In this document: positions 1 to 10,955 of the stretch, piece by piece | How the letters are laid out: each line of letters starts with the position of its first letter | How positions within the stretch are numbered: position 1 is the stretch's first letter | Source: Paramecium sonneborni | Lineage: Eukaryota > Ciliophora > Oligohymenophorea > Peniculida > Parameciidae | Reading direction: 5' to 3' | NCBI GenBank assembly: GCA_905182985.1 | Contig: CAJJDN010000186.1 | Coordinates: forward strand, 18,033 to 82,032 | DNA: 64,000 nt | Position numbers and translations under genes: made by a program | The notes under the pieces: model-generated | The model's input: the letters and a program-made list of their open reading frames with translations, nothing else | Databases searched by the model: none | What the model was told of the DNA's origin: nothing

Positions 1-362
1 ATATTTTGTATTATACAGGTATTTTTTTCAAGTGTTTTATTGTTGAATTAATAATTATAAGATTTATTAGAACGTTTAATATTTAATAAAGTAGGATCTT
101 AGATAAAGTTCTATTTGAAAGTACCATAACGATATATACTTCCAATATAATTTTTTTCTTACTTAATCTAATTTATAAAACTCTGAAATTTATTCATTGA
201 ATAAAGCCAGATCTTGGAATTAATCTAAATAATATATATTACTTATATAAAATGTATTAAATTTTGATCTTCTAGAAAAGTCGAAATCAAGAAGAAGAAT
301 AAATAGATCTAGAACTTTTTTAGAATAAGTAATTTGATTGAAATATTGTTATATTATAGAGT
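1..362. other. AT-rich spacer, no gene seen
   Basis: No reading frame here shows codon use like the neighbouring genes. It lies downstream of the stop of the minus-strand gene that follows and may hold its 3' UTR and part of another transcription unit beyond the window edge. Confidence 0.5.
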
Positions 363-2628
363 TCATTTTTTATATATAAATGAAAATGTTTTCAATTCTT
401 AACTAATAATTTATCCTAAATTGGATTTTTATAATTATTTTATTTCATCATGCACATTTTTCAATATTCCATCTAAAACTCTATCCTATTTTTATTATTA
501 TAATTATTGCCAACCCTTACATAAAATTAATAAGATTTATGAAATGTTTAGATAATTTTATTTCCATTCTTTAAATAATTCCATTAAAATCTTACAAGTA
601 CTAGTTTAAATATCCCTTAATTGTTTATTTCTTTAAAGTTTTAATTATTCTTGTATTTCAATCTATCTTTCAATTTGTAAGACTATAATATCATCATTTT
701 CTTAACAGATGTGAATTAATTGTTTTGATAGATTGGTCAATTCTTACATAATACTTTATGAATAATCTTTTTAAGATTCTCCCTTAAAATTAGATTCAAA
801 AATAAATGTTTAAGATGATTTCATATCATGAATATCAGATATTAATCGATGTAATAATTAACATAATAAAATAGAATTTGATTCTAATTTACTAGTTGTT
901 TATTATAAGCCATCTTCAACAATTAATTCAAATTAATTAATTGGTAATTTAAGATCGCAAATAAATTTGTTTAATGATATAAAGATATCGTCTTATTAAT
1001 TATATGAATAGTAAACAATTATTAAGAAATCTTTTAGTTTTTACCATAGCATCTAAATTTTGAAATTGCCACACTAACATTGAAACTATCATTAAATTCA
1101 TTAATTTACATTGTTAATGAAATCAAGAGTGTTATTTGAATAACCTTGATTAAGTAATTAATCTAATAAACAACAGATATCATCAAGTTCATAATTTGGT
1201 TATTATTTTTTAAAGTCTGAACTGAAATTTGTTTATCTTTGATCCATACGATAAGAATTCTTACAACTAAAACTTTCTCTTGGAATATATGTTGAATATC
1301 TATTTGCAATAAAATGATTCTTTAAACTAACACTTCCCTCTTAAGTTCTGCTTGTTACAGTATTACTGAAATTAGTATTAAAATTATAAGATTTTCTTAA
1401 TGTTTCATTTTCACCTTATATTCTTTCTAAATCTTATAAAGACTTAGCAAATAATTAAGTAAGAGAAGCTATTTATTAATTCATTTCTTCAATCTAATTT
1501 GATTGTTATATTATTTTACTATTCATTTACTAACTTAATTCTAATAATTCTTATCTTTGTATTTTAATATCATTATATTCTTTCTTTTACTATTCTAATT
1601 CTTCAATTTAATTTTACATATTTTAAATCTTAATATTTTAATTACTTTAAAGACTTATATTAAATTTCTGGCTTGTCTAATTAAATTCCATTAAGACATC
1701 AATTAATTTATCCATATCATTCACATTATTAAATTCAGTATTCAAACTCTTTGCTATTTGAATAATACTATTCATTTCAATTTAATTGCTACTATTTTAT
1801 AAAATATGTTGAAAACCAATCTTATATTTTGATAATCTAATTTCAAGTGATTAAATTGCATCAGTATAGAGTTTAATATCTTAATAATATTATTATTTAT
1901 AAGCATCCATCTAAGAACAGACTAAATCTATTGTTTCTTATAATTACTAACACTTCTCCAAACTCTTATTTTACATCTTTTACCATAAATTATATAAATC
2001 TTATTCTCTTTCCATTTATTTGTCTAAAAACTCTTTTATGCATTGCTCTTTGAAATAAATCAAAAATTCTTATTCTTCTAGAAAATTTTCATTCTATCTA
2101 ATCTTTTTTATGCTGCTGTAACAATTACCTAAGTTATCATTTTCTTTATCTGTCATTAATAACTTTCTCTTAACTTATTTATTTATTGCTAATTCATCAT
2201 AAAATAATAATATTACATTATGTTCTAGTTATTTGAGGAGAGAGTGAAGGAGCTTTAATAGGAGAAAACAAGTCTAATTATTCAATATATACATTTTTCA
2301 TCGATTTATTTAAAAATGAAATTTAGGTATTTTGTTGCTATAATTATTCATTCAACTAGTTTATTTATTTTTAAAGTTCAAAGTTACTAATTTATATTTG
2401 AAATAAACATTACTTAGCTAATTCTTAATCTAATTTATTTTGAGTTTACAATTACAAATTGTTTATTTGATCTAACAACTTTTCTTATTCAAAAAGATGC
2501 TAATTTATTTAGGATTCATATTCATCAATCAATTAAATGAATTCTTCTTTTAAATTATCTTGAAGCTTTTCATACAACTGTTCATAAAGCTCGTTTTGTT
2601 TTAAATTCATATTATAGTTGTTAAACAT
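363..2628 (-). CDS. Coiled-coil protein of unknown function (737 aa)
   Basis: Read with TAA/TAG as Gln, one frame runs from an ATG at 2628 to a TGA at 363-365 once two introns are removed (2189-2216, 28 nt; 1086-1109, 24 nt). Both introns start GTA and end TAG, both contain an in-frame TGA, and phase is kept across them. The predicted protein begins MFNNYNMNLKQNELYEQLYE. It is rich in Gln, Glu, Leu and Asn, with long heptad-like stretches near residues 15-120, 150-260 and 330-420 and again towards the C-terminus, so extended coiled coils are likely. I see no catalytic motif, signal peptide or membrane segment. A structural or cytoskeletal role is plausible from the coiled coils alone, but I do not recognise the family. 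Confidence 0.82.
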
Positions 2629-3072
2629 ATATTTATTTTTATTCAGTTATTAATTAGTGTGATTATTATGAATTTATATTTTTAAGTATTCATTCTTTTT
2701 ATTGTTAAATTAGAATATTATAGATGTTAATAGTTGTAATTAATAAGAATATGATTGTCGGATTGATTGATAAAATGATTAATGATTAAAAATATGCAAT
2801 ATAATAATTTAAGTGAGTCTCTATTGTATAGAATTAGATTTTTGTAATTAATGATGATAAAGTGATAAATCTATGTGTTTTTGAATTCAAATATATATTT
2901 AGATAATATTATTATATTTATATAAGCAATAAAATAAAATGTAAGTGATATATCATATGAGTTGTGTTAGAAAGCATATCTTGAAAAGTAAAACATATTA
3001 TTTAGAAGTGCATGATGATTAAATGATTTTAAGTGAAGTAATAAAAAATAAATAAGTATTAAGCATAAAAAT
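2629..3072. other. Divergent intergenic region
   Basis: This 444-bp AT-rich spacer separates two divergent genes and should hold both promoters. It is long for this region. I see no repeat or RNA gene in it. Confidence 0.5.
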
Positions 3073-4545
3073 ATGTAAAATGCAAAGTATGTTGTATAAT
3101 ATATATGGGAAACAAGAGTAATGTGGAAGTCAAATGAGAATGAAGAATTATGTTCATTTGGAATATATTATAATAATCGTATAAAATGGTTTGATTCAGA
3201 TCATAATTCATTAAACTTATTGAAAGTACATTTGTCAGGCAGAGTGTTTTTTGGGAACATTTCAATATTTTATGATTCAAATTAAATAATAGGTTAGGGA
3301 GCATCTTCTAAAGTATGTTTGGTGAAATGTAAGAAAAGTATTTCACTTTATGCAGCAAAATGTATTTCTAAGAGATATTTGTTATAAAAGAAATCAAACG
3401 ATAGAATTGTATGAATTATATTCTTAATTTTAAGAATAGATTACAATAAGAGATTTAAATATTATAAAGAATAGAGCATCCAAGTTTTGTTAAATTATAT
3501 GAAATTTATTAAGGAGAGAACTCTTATTATATAGTGACAGATTATTTAGAGGGAAATACATTGTATAATTATATTAAGTCATATCCAGATGATTAATTGC
3601 CTTAATATTAAATAAGAGAAGCTATTAAAGTAAATTTAATTTTTATTATTAATAGATAATCATAACAGCTTTGAATCATTTAGACTCTATGAACATAATT
3701 CATAGAGATATTAAATTGGAAAACATATTGTTATAAAAACCAAATGACATTACATCTTTAAAAATTATTGATTTTGGATTAGCAATCTATAAATAACAAC
3801 TTTAAAAATTAAGTGTATGTGGAACACCTGGATATATTGCACCTGAAATCTTAAAAAATACTAATAATGAAGAGTATTTTAGTGAAAAATGTGATATTTT
3901 TAGTGCAGGTGTTATATTTTACAAATTGTAATAAATAAATATAATATTCAATAAAGATTAACAAAGAAAACCTTATTTAGAGCAGAAAATACAACAGAAA
4001 TAATGGAATAAAATAAATAATGTTAGATTAATTTTAAAGAATTTGAATTTAAATTGTAAAAAGAAGCATTAAGTTTATTGAAAGGAATGTTAGATGCAAA
4101 TCCTTAGAGTAGATATTCAGCATAATAATGTTTGGATCATCCTTATTTCAGTTGTAAATTAGAAAATATAAATATCTTATAAGAAATTTTGGATAAAGCT
4201 ACAGGATTTTCAGGAATAACTTAAATAAGTATTAAATATATAAATATATATAACTTAGTTGATTAAAAGGATACACATTCAATTGGATAAGAATGTTAAG
4301 CTGCTTAAATAAAAAGATGTAATCCAACATCTTATAAAATAAGAATGGAATAACGTAAGAGAACTAGAAGTCCTAGAAAGTATGCTGATTTCTAATTGTA
4401 TAATCCATCATTTTGTTAAATGAATTCATATGAAAGTTTAAGTAGTAAAGTATCATCTCGTAATATATCATAAATTGAAAATCTAATTAATGATAAACTT
4501 GATTCTGTTATTGAGGAAGAAGAGAAATAATAAATAAATATATGA
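3073..4545 (+). CDS. Serine/threonine protein kinase with N-terminal PH-like region (463 aa)
   Basis: Three introns (3409-3434, 3630-3655, 3928-3956) join four exons in phase. ATG 3073 is the first after in-frame stops near 3034; ATG 3121 is an alternative start. The kinase domain starts near residue 75 with a glycine loop IIGQGASSKVCLV, the beta-3 lysine in LYAAKCISKR, the catalytic loop NIIHRDIKLENIL, the metal-binding DFGLA, and CGTPGYIAPEIL in the activation segment, so it should be active. Subdomain IX reads CDIFSAGVIFYKL across an intron. The first 70 residues (WETRVMWKSNENEELCSFG and onward) look like a small beta-rich PH-like fold. The tail is basic and Ser/Gln-rich. The type resembles CaM-kinase-like ciliate kinases; substrate unknown. 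Compare the dead paralogue at 13504-15173. Introns 1 and 3 end in AAG rather than TAG. Confidence 0.88.
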
Positions 4546-4557
4546 AAATATACTTAC

Positions 4558-4610
4558 TATATATATATATATATAATGATCATAGAATTTATATATATAT
4601 ATATATAATT
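4558..4610. repeat. Two (TA)n tracts
   Basis: Two TA-dinucleotide runs separated by about 18 bp lie just after the kinase stop codon and before the CCT-motif gene. They are simple microsatellites, capable of forming a hairpin and perhaps part of the 3' UTR or promoter. Confidence 0.8.
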
Positions 4611-4668
4611 ATATAACATATGATCTCTTCATATCAACAATAATTTTGTATAGATAATTGTATTAATT

Positions 4669-5715
4669 ATGAGAATATTAAAATTATAAGAAATTCTTTA
4701 ATAAAAAGTATTAGTGTAGGGGGTTTATGGTTGTAATTATAAATATAGAAGAATTATTTGTCAAAATTCAAAGGATTTTTTAAAAAATATAAAATCTTGT
4801 CTTCAAATGAGTGCTAATCAAGACATAAGAGAAGAATGTATAGAAATGATATAAGATTAATAAAATCATTAGAGATTCTTAGATGAACCACATTATAGAG
4901 AAAATGATGATGAATAATAAGTATTATAGTATTTTTATTTTAGTAACCTAATTAATATATAGAGGAAGAAGATTAAGCTCCTGTTTATTCACCTTATCAA
5001 TTATCTTTATATAAGAAACCTAATCCTAGAACATTAGATGAATTTCATTTAGATGAGGAACCAAGAAAGAAGATTTGTATTGAAGAATGTTCAACCTAAG
5101 AGTAATCATTAGATCATCATGCTATGGGAGATTTAGAAATACTAGCTGCAACACTTTAAAAAGAAAATTAGAAAAAGTTCTTTTATCCAAAGAATCTTCC
5201 TATTCCAACTAATGTTGATGAACATTTCTCTAATTTGAAAATGAGATTCTAATCATCATTAAAATAAGAGGAATTTATAGCAACTTATCTTAAATCTGAT
5301 GACATTATGAGAATCAAAATAGGTTTATGTGATGAAATTCTTAATGATGAAGAAACTCTTAAATTTGAAGATTGGGTTGAACAATTATGTACATCAACTA
5401 ATCATGAATCTTTAAAAGAAATGGCTAGAAAATAGAAAGTAGCTAGATATTTAGAAAAAAAACATAGTCGAACATATGAGAAAAAAGTTCATTATCATGT
5501 TAGATAAAAAGTTGCAGAAGAGAGATTAAGAGTCAAAGGTAGATTTGTTACATGGACTTAAGTAATCTATTCTTTTATTTTATTAGGCATTAAAAATGTT
5601 GAATCAACAATAAGACACAATCAAATCATGGACTTATAATGATTATTTCAAAATTAAAAATTTACTAAATGAAAAATTTGGAGCAATTAGAAGTGAAAGA
5701 TCACTAAAGTTATGA
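4669..5715 (+). CDS. CCT-motif (CONSTANS/CO-like/TOC1 type) protein (332 aa)
   Basis: Two introns (4921-4943, 23 nt; 5562-5586, 25 nt) join three exons into 332 codons ending TGA 5713-5715. Near residues 240-287 the protein carries a CCT-like motif: EMARKQKVARYLEKKH, then RTYEKKVHYHVRQKVAEERL, then RVKGRFV. It keeps the family's basic-aromatic pattern (R-Y-x-E-K-[KR], YEKK[VI]-Y, A-E-x-R-x-R-[VI]-KGRF). In plants this motif serves nuclear localisation and DNA or NF-Y complex binding; a nuclear regulatory role here is inferred. The N-terminal part is acidic and Gln-rich with no other domain I recognise. A short tail of about 43 residues follows the motif. It ends 79 bp from the convergent cyclic-nucleotide-binding gene. 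Confidence 0.85.
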
Positions 5716-5794
5716 TTCCTAAACTTTTTGTATTTAATATTTGTTTAATTTTTTTTATTTTATTTTTATGAAGATAATACATATTTTATATATT

Positions 5795-7704
5795 TCAATA
5801 TATTTAAACACTTTAATTATGTTATCTTACGAAATGAGATACTTATAATTAAACATCATCTCCTTTTTATTATTTTCTAAATATTTTAGGTAATTTTAAT
5901 TATTATATTAATGATACTTTTGAATCTAAATTCTTTTAAGTTGGTGTATTTAAGTTTTTAGTTGAATATTGTTATTAAAATTACTATTATAATACTTTAG
6001 CTTTTCTACTCTATTAAATTTCTATAAGTGGACATTCTATTGTTAATTATAAAGATTTCTCCTTTGAATGTTAAGTTATAAATTCATAATAAGATTAAAT
6101 ATTTGTTGGTTTATGTTGTATTTTAACTAAAATTTCTTTTTATAATTTTTATTAAGAATTTTTATAAGAATTTCTCTCAGAGTTTTTTTACATAAAATTT
6201 TATTAATTTTTTTAAGATTATCTATTATTAGTTGTCAAACTAACTTTTTCATATCTATCATCATCATCATCTTAAGTTTTAATATGATTAGGGGAAGTTA
6301 AAGAATTGAAATAATATTCATCATTAAATTATACAGATCCTTATTATCCTAGAAATATTTCTTTAGATATTTTTTTATTTTGATCTAATTTAGAAATTAA
6401 TTTATTCAATTCATTAAGTGTTTCTCCATGACAACAATACAATTTGAATCTCTAATAAATTTAAGATTATTATACATCTGCAGGTAAAAATAGCATTTTA
6501 GATTTTTCAGTTAGACATACAGCTTTTGATTATCTATAATCATGATTTTAAACTATTTCTAAATAACCAAATAGTTAACCATATCCACATCTATTTAATT
6601 TTAATTGAATATTTTTAGTGCCTTAATAATTTTAATTATAATACTTAAGGATCTATGCATTCTCTTTGCTATTTAATTTTCATTTTGATTATCATTTTTA
6701 GCATTTTGAGTAATTTCAATTTATCCATCTAATATAAAATATACACCTCTAAAATTATATAAAAATATACTTAACAAATTCTCCTTCTCTATAAATCTAA
6801 GTATTATAACAAAATTCAATAGGTTATAAATGATATTACATTTAATTTAATTCAGCATCATTCCAATTATTAAATATTGAAATCGATTTCAAAAATTCAA
6901 AATTTTTCAATTGAATTCTACTATAATATTCAGCTAATTTATTAATGAATAATAATACATAAAAATTTATTAAAAGCTTCTCTTGATAAAGTAATAAATT
7001 ATGAATATTCTTTGCAAACAATCGTTGCTTATCTAGGAATAAAATTAGTTAAAGCAATTTCACCAAAACTTCCTCCTTATCCAATTTATCCTACTTTCAT
7101 CATATTTGGATATTTAGATTATAACATATTTTCATCATCTAATTCCGTAAATTCATATTCATCCTTAAATTATTTATTTTATTATACTTATACAGTACCT
7201 TCATCATGTTCTACTTTTTTATCATCTTTTGTAAATCCTCCAATTTAAAGTCCTGATTTACCAACTAATACCTATTATAATTATTAAATACATTACCCAA
7301 ACTGATCCACTTAATATTATATAAAAATTCTTACCAATATCTCCTAAACGAAATAAAGTTCTTCTTGCTGGTACTTCTATATATTACAATTCCTTAAATT
7401 AATATCACAATTTACTCTAAATAAATTTAACATCTCATCTTAACTTGTGGTCTTACTCATTTCTTAAAAATATTTTATTGATGAAAATGCCATTGATAAC
7501 AATTATAATTCATTTTATATTCTTTGTTTTTTTGGTTTCTCTAAAATCTCAATTATAACCTTTATGTATTATTATTCTTATATATACTTTAAAATGCTCT
7601 TTATTTTATAAATCTATGTATTCTTTTCCTAATATTTCTTTAACTTATTATTAAAGATGAAGTTACTATTTTATTTTCTCAATATTTGATAATTAATGAC
7701 TCAT
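5795..7704 (-). CDS. Protein with two cyclic-nucleotide-binding domains (579 aa)
   Basis: Eight exons and seven introns (7560-7587, 7393-7415, 7272-7296, 6934-6958, 6749-6770, 6622-6644, 6452-6475) give exactly 580 codons from ATG 7704 to TGA 5795-5797. The first cNMP-binding domain shows ARRTLFRLGDIGKNFYIILS and the phosphate-binding cassette GGSFGEIALTNFIPRQATIV, with the Glu and Arg that contact the ribose and cyclic phosphate. The second has REGEFVK, GVYFILDGQIEI and a cassette reading GYGQLFGYLEI then RQSKAV, where the Glu is replaced by Tyr, so it may not bind ligand. There is no kinase or membrane segment, so it is not a PKA catalytic subunit or channel. The C-terminal 190 residues are low-complexity Gln/Asn/Lys. 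A cyclic-nucleotide sensor or scaffold is the safe description. Confidence 0.9.
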
Positions 7705-7884
7705 ATATATATAAATATATAATAAATAAATTATGTTAGTTCTTCTAAGTATATTTTTTATTTAATATAATAATAATTAATTAAAATCAAGTAATTTTTA
7801 TTGCAATTATTTAAAGTATCATTGCTTTTCTTCATAGAATATAATCATTTACATAAATAATTATTTATTTATACGAAATTCAAA

Positions 7885-8485
7885 ATGATTTAATAGTAAT
7901 TGCAGAATCAACCATTCAAATTTTCAACAATCAATTTTTCAAACCCTAACTCTTCGTTTCACAAATATGTTAAAGATGAAGCATAAACACAATTCATGAC
8001 AGCATCTAGAATACAAGATTAAAATAGATTTTCTATTTCAACTGAAGGATCATATGATTATTCAGAATCTGAAAAAATAAATAAAAAAGGAAAGATAATT
8101 AAAATTAAAGATAAGGACCTTCCTTAACCATAAAAGTCAGAGACTAAAAACATTCCTAAAAATTTTGGAGTCTTATTAAAGAAATTTTTATGTATTCATT
8201 TTTCTAAAATTTATAGGTAGCAAAAATACTGATAATTAAGCCATTAAAGCCTTTTTGAAAAATGGAGAACATAAGAAAAACTTTTCTAGACAAGATTTTA
8301 CTAGATTGTTTAATGATCCTGTAGCAGCTGATTTATCTAGACAATATTTCTCTGGATTTCAAATTATACATGATCTAATGATTAGTGAAAAAATATAAGA
8401 TGTCAAGAACCACATTAAATATATTAGTAAATTTTATAATTCTACTTATAATAAATAAGAGCTTGATGAACTTAAATTATAATGA
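7885..8485 (+). CDS. Hypothetical protein (about 191 aa)
   Basis: An ATG at 7885 opens a frame that continues across one intron (8192-8216, 25 nt, GTA..TAG) to TGA 8483-8485. The N-terminal half is polar and low complexity (Gln, Ser, Lys). The second half is more ordered, with a stretch reading KNFSRQDFTRLFNDPVAADL and then FSGFQIIHDLMISEKIQDVK, probably helical. I recognise no domain. It lies 180 bp from the start of the divergent cNMP-binding gene and converges on the UIM/BRCT gene with an 81-bp gap. Confidence 0.72.
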
Positions 8486-8566
8486 ATATATTTCATTAAT
8501 ATTATCATTGAAAATTCTATTTTTAATAAAAAATAAGAACAAATTAATTAATTTTATCATTTCACT

Positions 8567-9811
8567 TCATACATCTAAAAATTAGGCCATTTATCCATAC
8601 TACAAGATTCCAAGAATTTAGTACTCAATATATAAATATTCTATTTTCTAATTTTCATAAATATTTTAATACTTATTATCAAATTAAATAGGTTTATCTG
8701 AAATTATGATAGTAATCTTTTTATTAATTGATTTAACAACAATACCTCCTAAATTAATCACTTTTTATTCAAATCTTTTATACTCATAATCTGTTAATGT
8801 ATCTTTAACAATAAAAACTTACTGATATTATAATGGTTTGAATTTCTAATTCATATTATCAAATAATCTTGATTTTCTAAAATAGGAATTTTCCAAAGCT
8901 TAATGATATTAGACAAAATCTTCATTAATCATAGATGAATTATATTAAATCATTTCTTCATACTCTTAATCATTAATATAATTCTAATTCATATTTTATT
9001 CTTTCATCAAACAATCATTTAACTATTTCTCTATTTCAAGCTGTTATAATTCTTAATTTTAAGATTCTCTTTAATGTGTTTTAAGGCTTTCTTCAATTGC
9101 TTTTTAAAATAATTACTCTTCACTCAATTAATCATTTCTTTCTATTTTTCCTTATTCTTAAGTTTGATTAAATTAAATAGGGTTTTACAAAATTTAAGAA
9201 TACATTTAACTAATCGAATTTTTTGGATTAATTTTAAGATCTGATGATGAATCGATTTTTAAATTAGATGTTTAATCAGATGATTTATTCTATTAATTTT
9301 AAGGTTTATTGATTACTTATTTGTTATGACTAATTTCCTAAGTGGTTAATTATTATTATGTTTTGATATTTTATATGGATTAGCCTAGAACTTATAAAGA
9401 TTTAATGGATAATTCATTGTTCAAACTAAAAAATATGATTTCAGCATATTGATATGTATTATCTTCAAAATCATTATTATAAATTTTTTTCTATTAGTTC
9501 TGAATCATAAAATTAGCACTTTCTAATAGTTTTTATTAGATTCTTACACCCTGGTTTGTAATATTGTATAATGAGATTTTAACTTAAGAACAAGATTTTG
9601 AATCTAGAGAGTAAAACACTATTGTACTTATAATAAATTCTTTAATTTTGCAAGGAAATTCAAATTTGATTATAATTGTCTCATATTTTTATGGATTTTG
9701 AACTATCCATATTACTTAATTGGTCTGAAATTAAATGCAATTAATATTATGATTAAAGGTCTCTCTTTCTTAAGTAGATGTATAATCAATTGTGTATTTT
9801 AATGAATTCAT
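8567..9811 (-). CDS. UIM and BRCT domain protein, possibly XRCC1-like (414 aa)
   Basis: A single uninterrupted frame of 415 codons runs from ATG 9811 to TGA 8567-8569. Residues 40-140 are beta-rich (YETIIIKFEFPCKIKEFIIS and KSCSQVKISLYNI), resembling in layout the N-terminal beta-sandwich of XRCC1-type proteins; this is a weak match by eye. Residues 230-248 read EEQLFQKAIEESLKTHQ, a good ubiquitin-interacting motif. Residues 332-414 start VFIVKDTLTDYEYKRF and continue with VINLGGIVVKSINKKITIII, the usual strand-helix-GG-strand pattern of a BRCT domain, which binds phosphopeptides in DNA-repair proteins. Together they suggest a nuclear DNA-damage or ubiquitin-reading scaffold. The BRCT call is stronger than the XRCC1 comparison. 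The next gene upstream on the same strand ends 46 bp away. Confidence 0.8.
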
Positions 9812-9857
9812 TAAAGCACTTATTAATAATTATTATATTAAATACTATAAATAAGAA

Positions 9858-10556
9858 TCAATCCATCTACGAAAAGAAATAGTCTTTGTTGGACTTTTGC
9901 TTGGTATATTCTAATACTAATTTTTCTGTATTTTAAGGTTTTATTATATAAGATTTATTATTTGATTATGGAATCGCAGTAAAATAGAATTGATTTTATT
10001 ATTATCTTGATTATTTTTTATATGGTGAATTTGTCATTAAAGAATTATTTCCTAAATTTGAATTTGTTTAATTATTTCCAACACAATTGTTATATTTGGG
10101 TGACATTAATTATTAATCCATGTTCTCTTTATGAAAAGAAAATTCCATATTTGGGTTGTTTTATTATTAAATTTAGCGTTATAATTATTTTATTAATGCT
10201 TCTTATTCTCTAATAATAAGATCTTTATCATCTGCTTCAGTTTATGTAGATTAATTTTCTCTTTTGATAAATTTTACTTTACAACGACTTAAATCAGGCA
10301 ATTTTTAAAATTGATTAACTTTATTTAAATCATTTATTTACACTTCACTTACTTAACTTTACTACAATCCTTAAACATTAAATTCTTCCGTTTATATTTA
10401 AGGAGATCTTGCTACTTAACTATTTGAAATTGGAATTATGCTTGGAGTATTTCTATGTTCAGAACTTTAAGAAGTATCAAATATTCTTGCTCTTCTTGCT
10501 GATGAACTTGAATTTTACAAGTAATTTGATCGTTAGGAATTATTTGTACTTTACAT
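9858..10556 (-). CDS. Ser/Gln/Asn-rich hypothetical protein (232 aa)
   Basis: One intronless frame runs from ATG 10556 to TGA 9858-9860. It begins MQSTNNSQRSNYLQNSSSSA and is low complexity throughout, with a short predicted coiled coil near DKDLIIREQEALIKQLQRQI. I tested whether it could splice into the UIM/BRCT gene just downstream on the same strand through a GTA..TAG intron at its end; the joined frame hits a TGA, so I keep it separate. Function unknown. Confidence 0.65.
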
Positions 10557-10955
10557 TTGATTTTTTAAATTAATTATAATTCTATATTTATATTATTTTA
10601 TTATTAAAAATCTTAAAAACTAAGTAAGTGTCTATCTTATTTATTAATATTCAATTATTCATTTAAACTTATGTTCAATTTTGAAAACATTATTTATATT
10701 ATTTACTAAATAAATTCATATGTTAAAATCTAATACAAGAATGTTATAAAAGTTTAATTATAGCATAAAGATATTCACCTTAGGAAGTTTGAGAGTTGTA
10801 CAAATTAATTCCTTGATTGTTAGTTTAAATATAAAATAATAATCAATAATAATTTAAAGTTTCTTAATTAAAATTTACTATTCTGCTTATTAACTAAGTC
10901 TTTATTTAAATAAAATTTATGCAAATTATTTCTATGAAACAAAATATTTGTAAAA
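10557..10955. other. AT-rich spacer, no gene seen
   Basis: This contains short AT-rich open stretches with no codon bias like the neighbours. It precedes the duplicated block. Confidence 0.4.

Noticed and set aside
8803..8822. A 20-nt GTAAGT..AAG intron in the UIM/BRCT gene
   Set aside because: Reading straight through gives the first strand of the BRCT domain (VFIVKDTLTDYEYKRF) with no stop, so the segment is exonic.
8567..10556. Joining the UIM/BRCT gene and the Ser/Gln-rich upstream ORF into one gene
   Set aside because: The only plausible intron at the junction leads to an in-frame TGA, and the downstream ORF has its own ATG.
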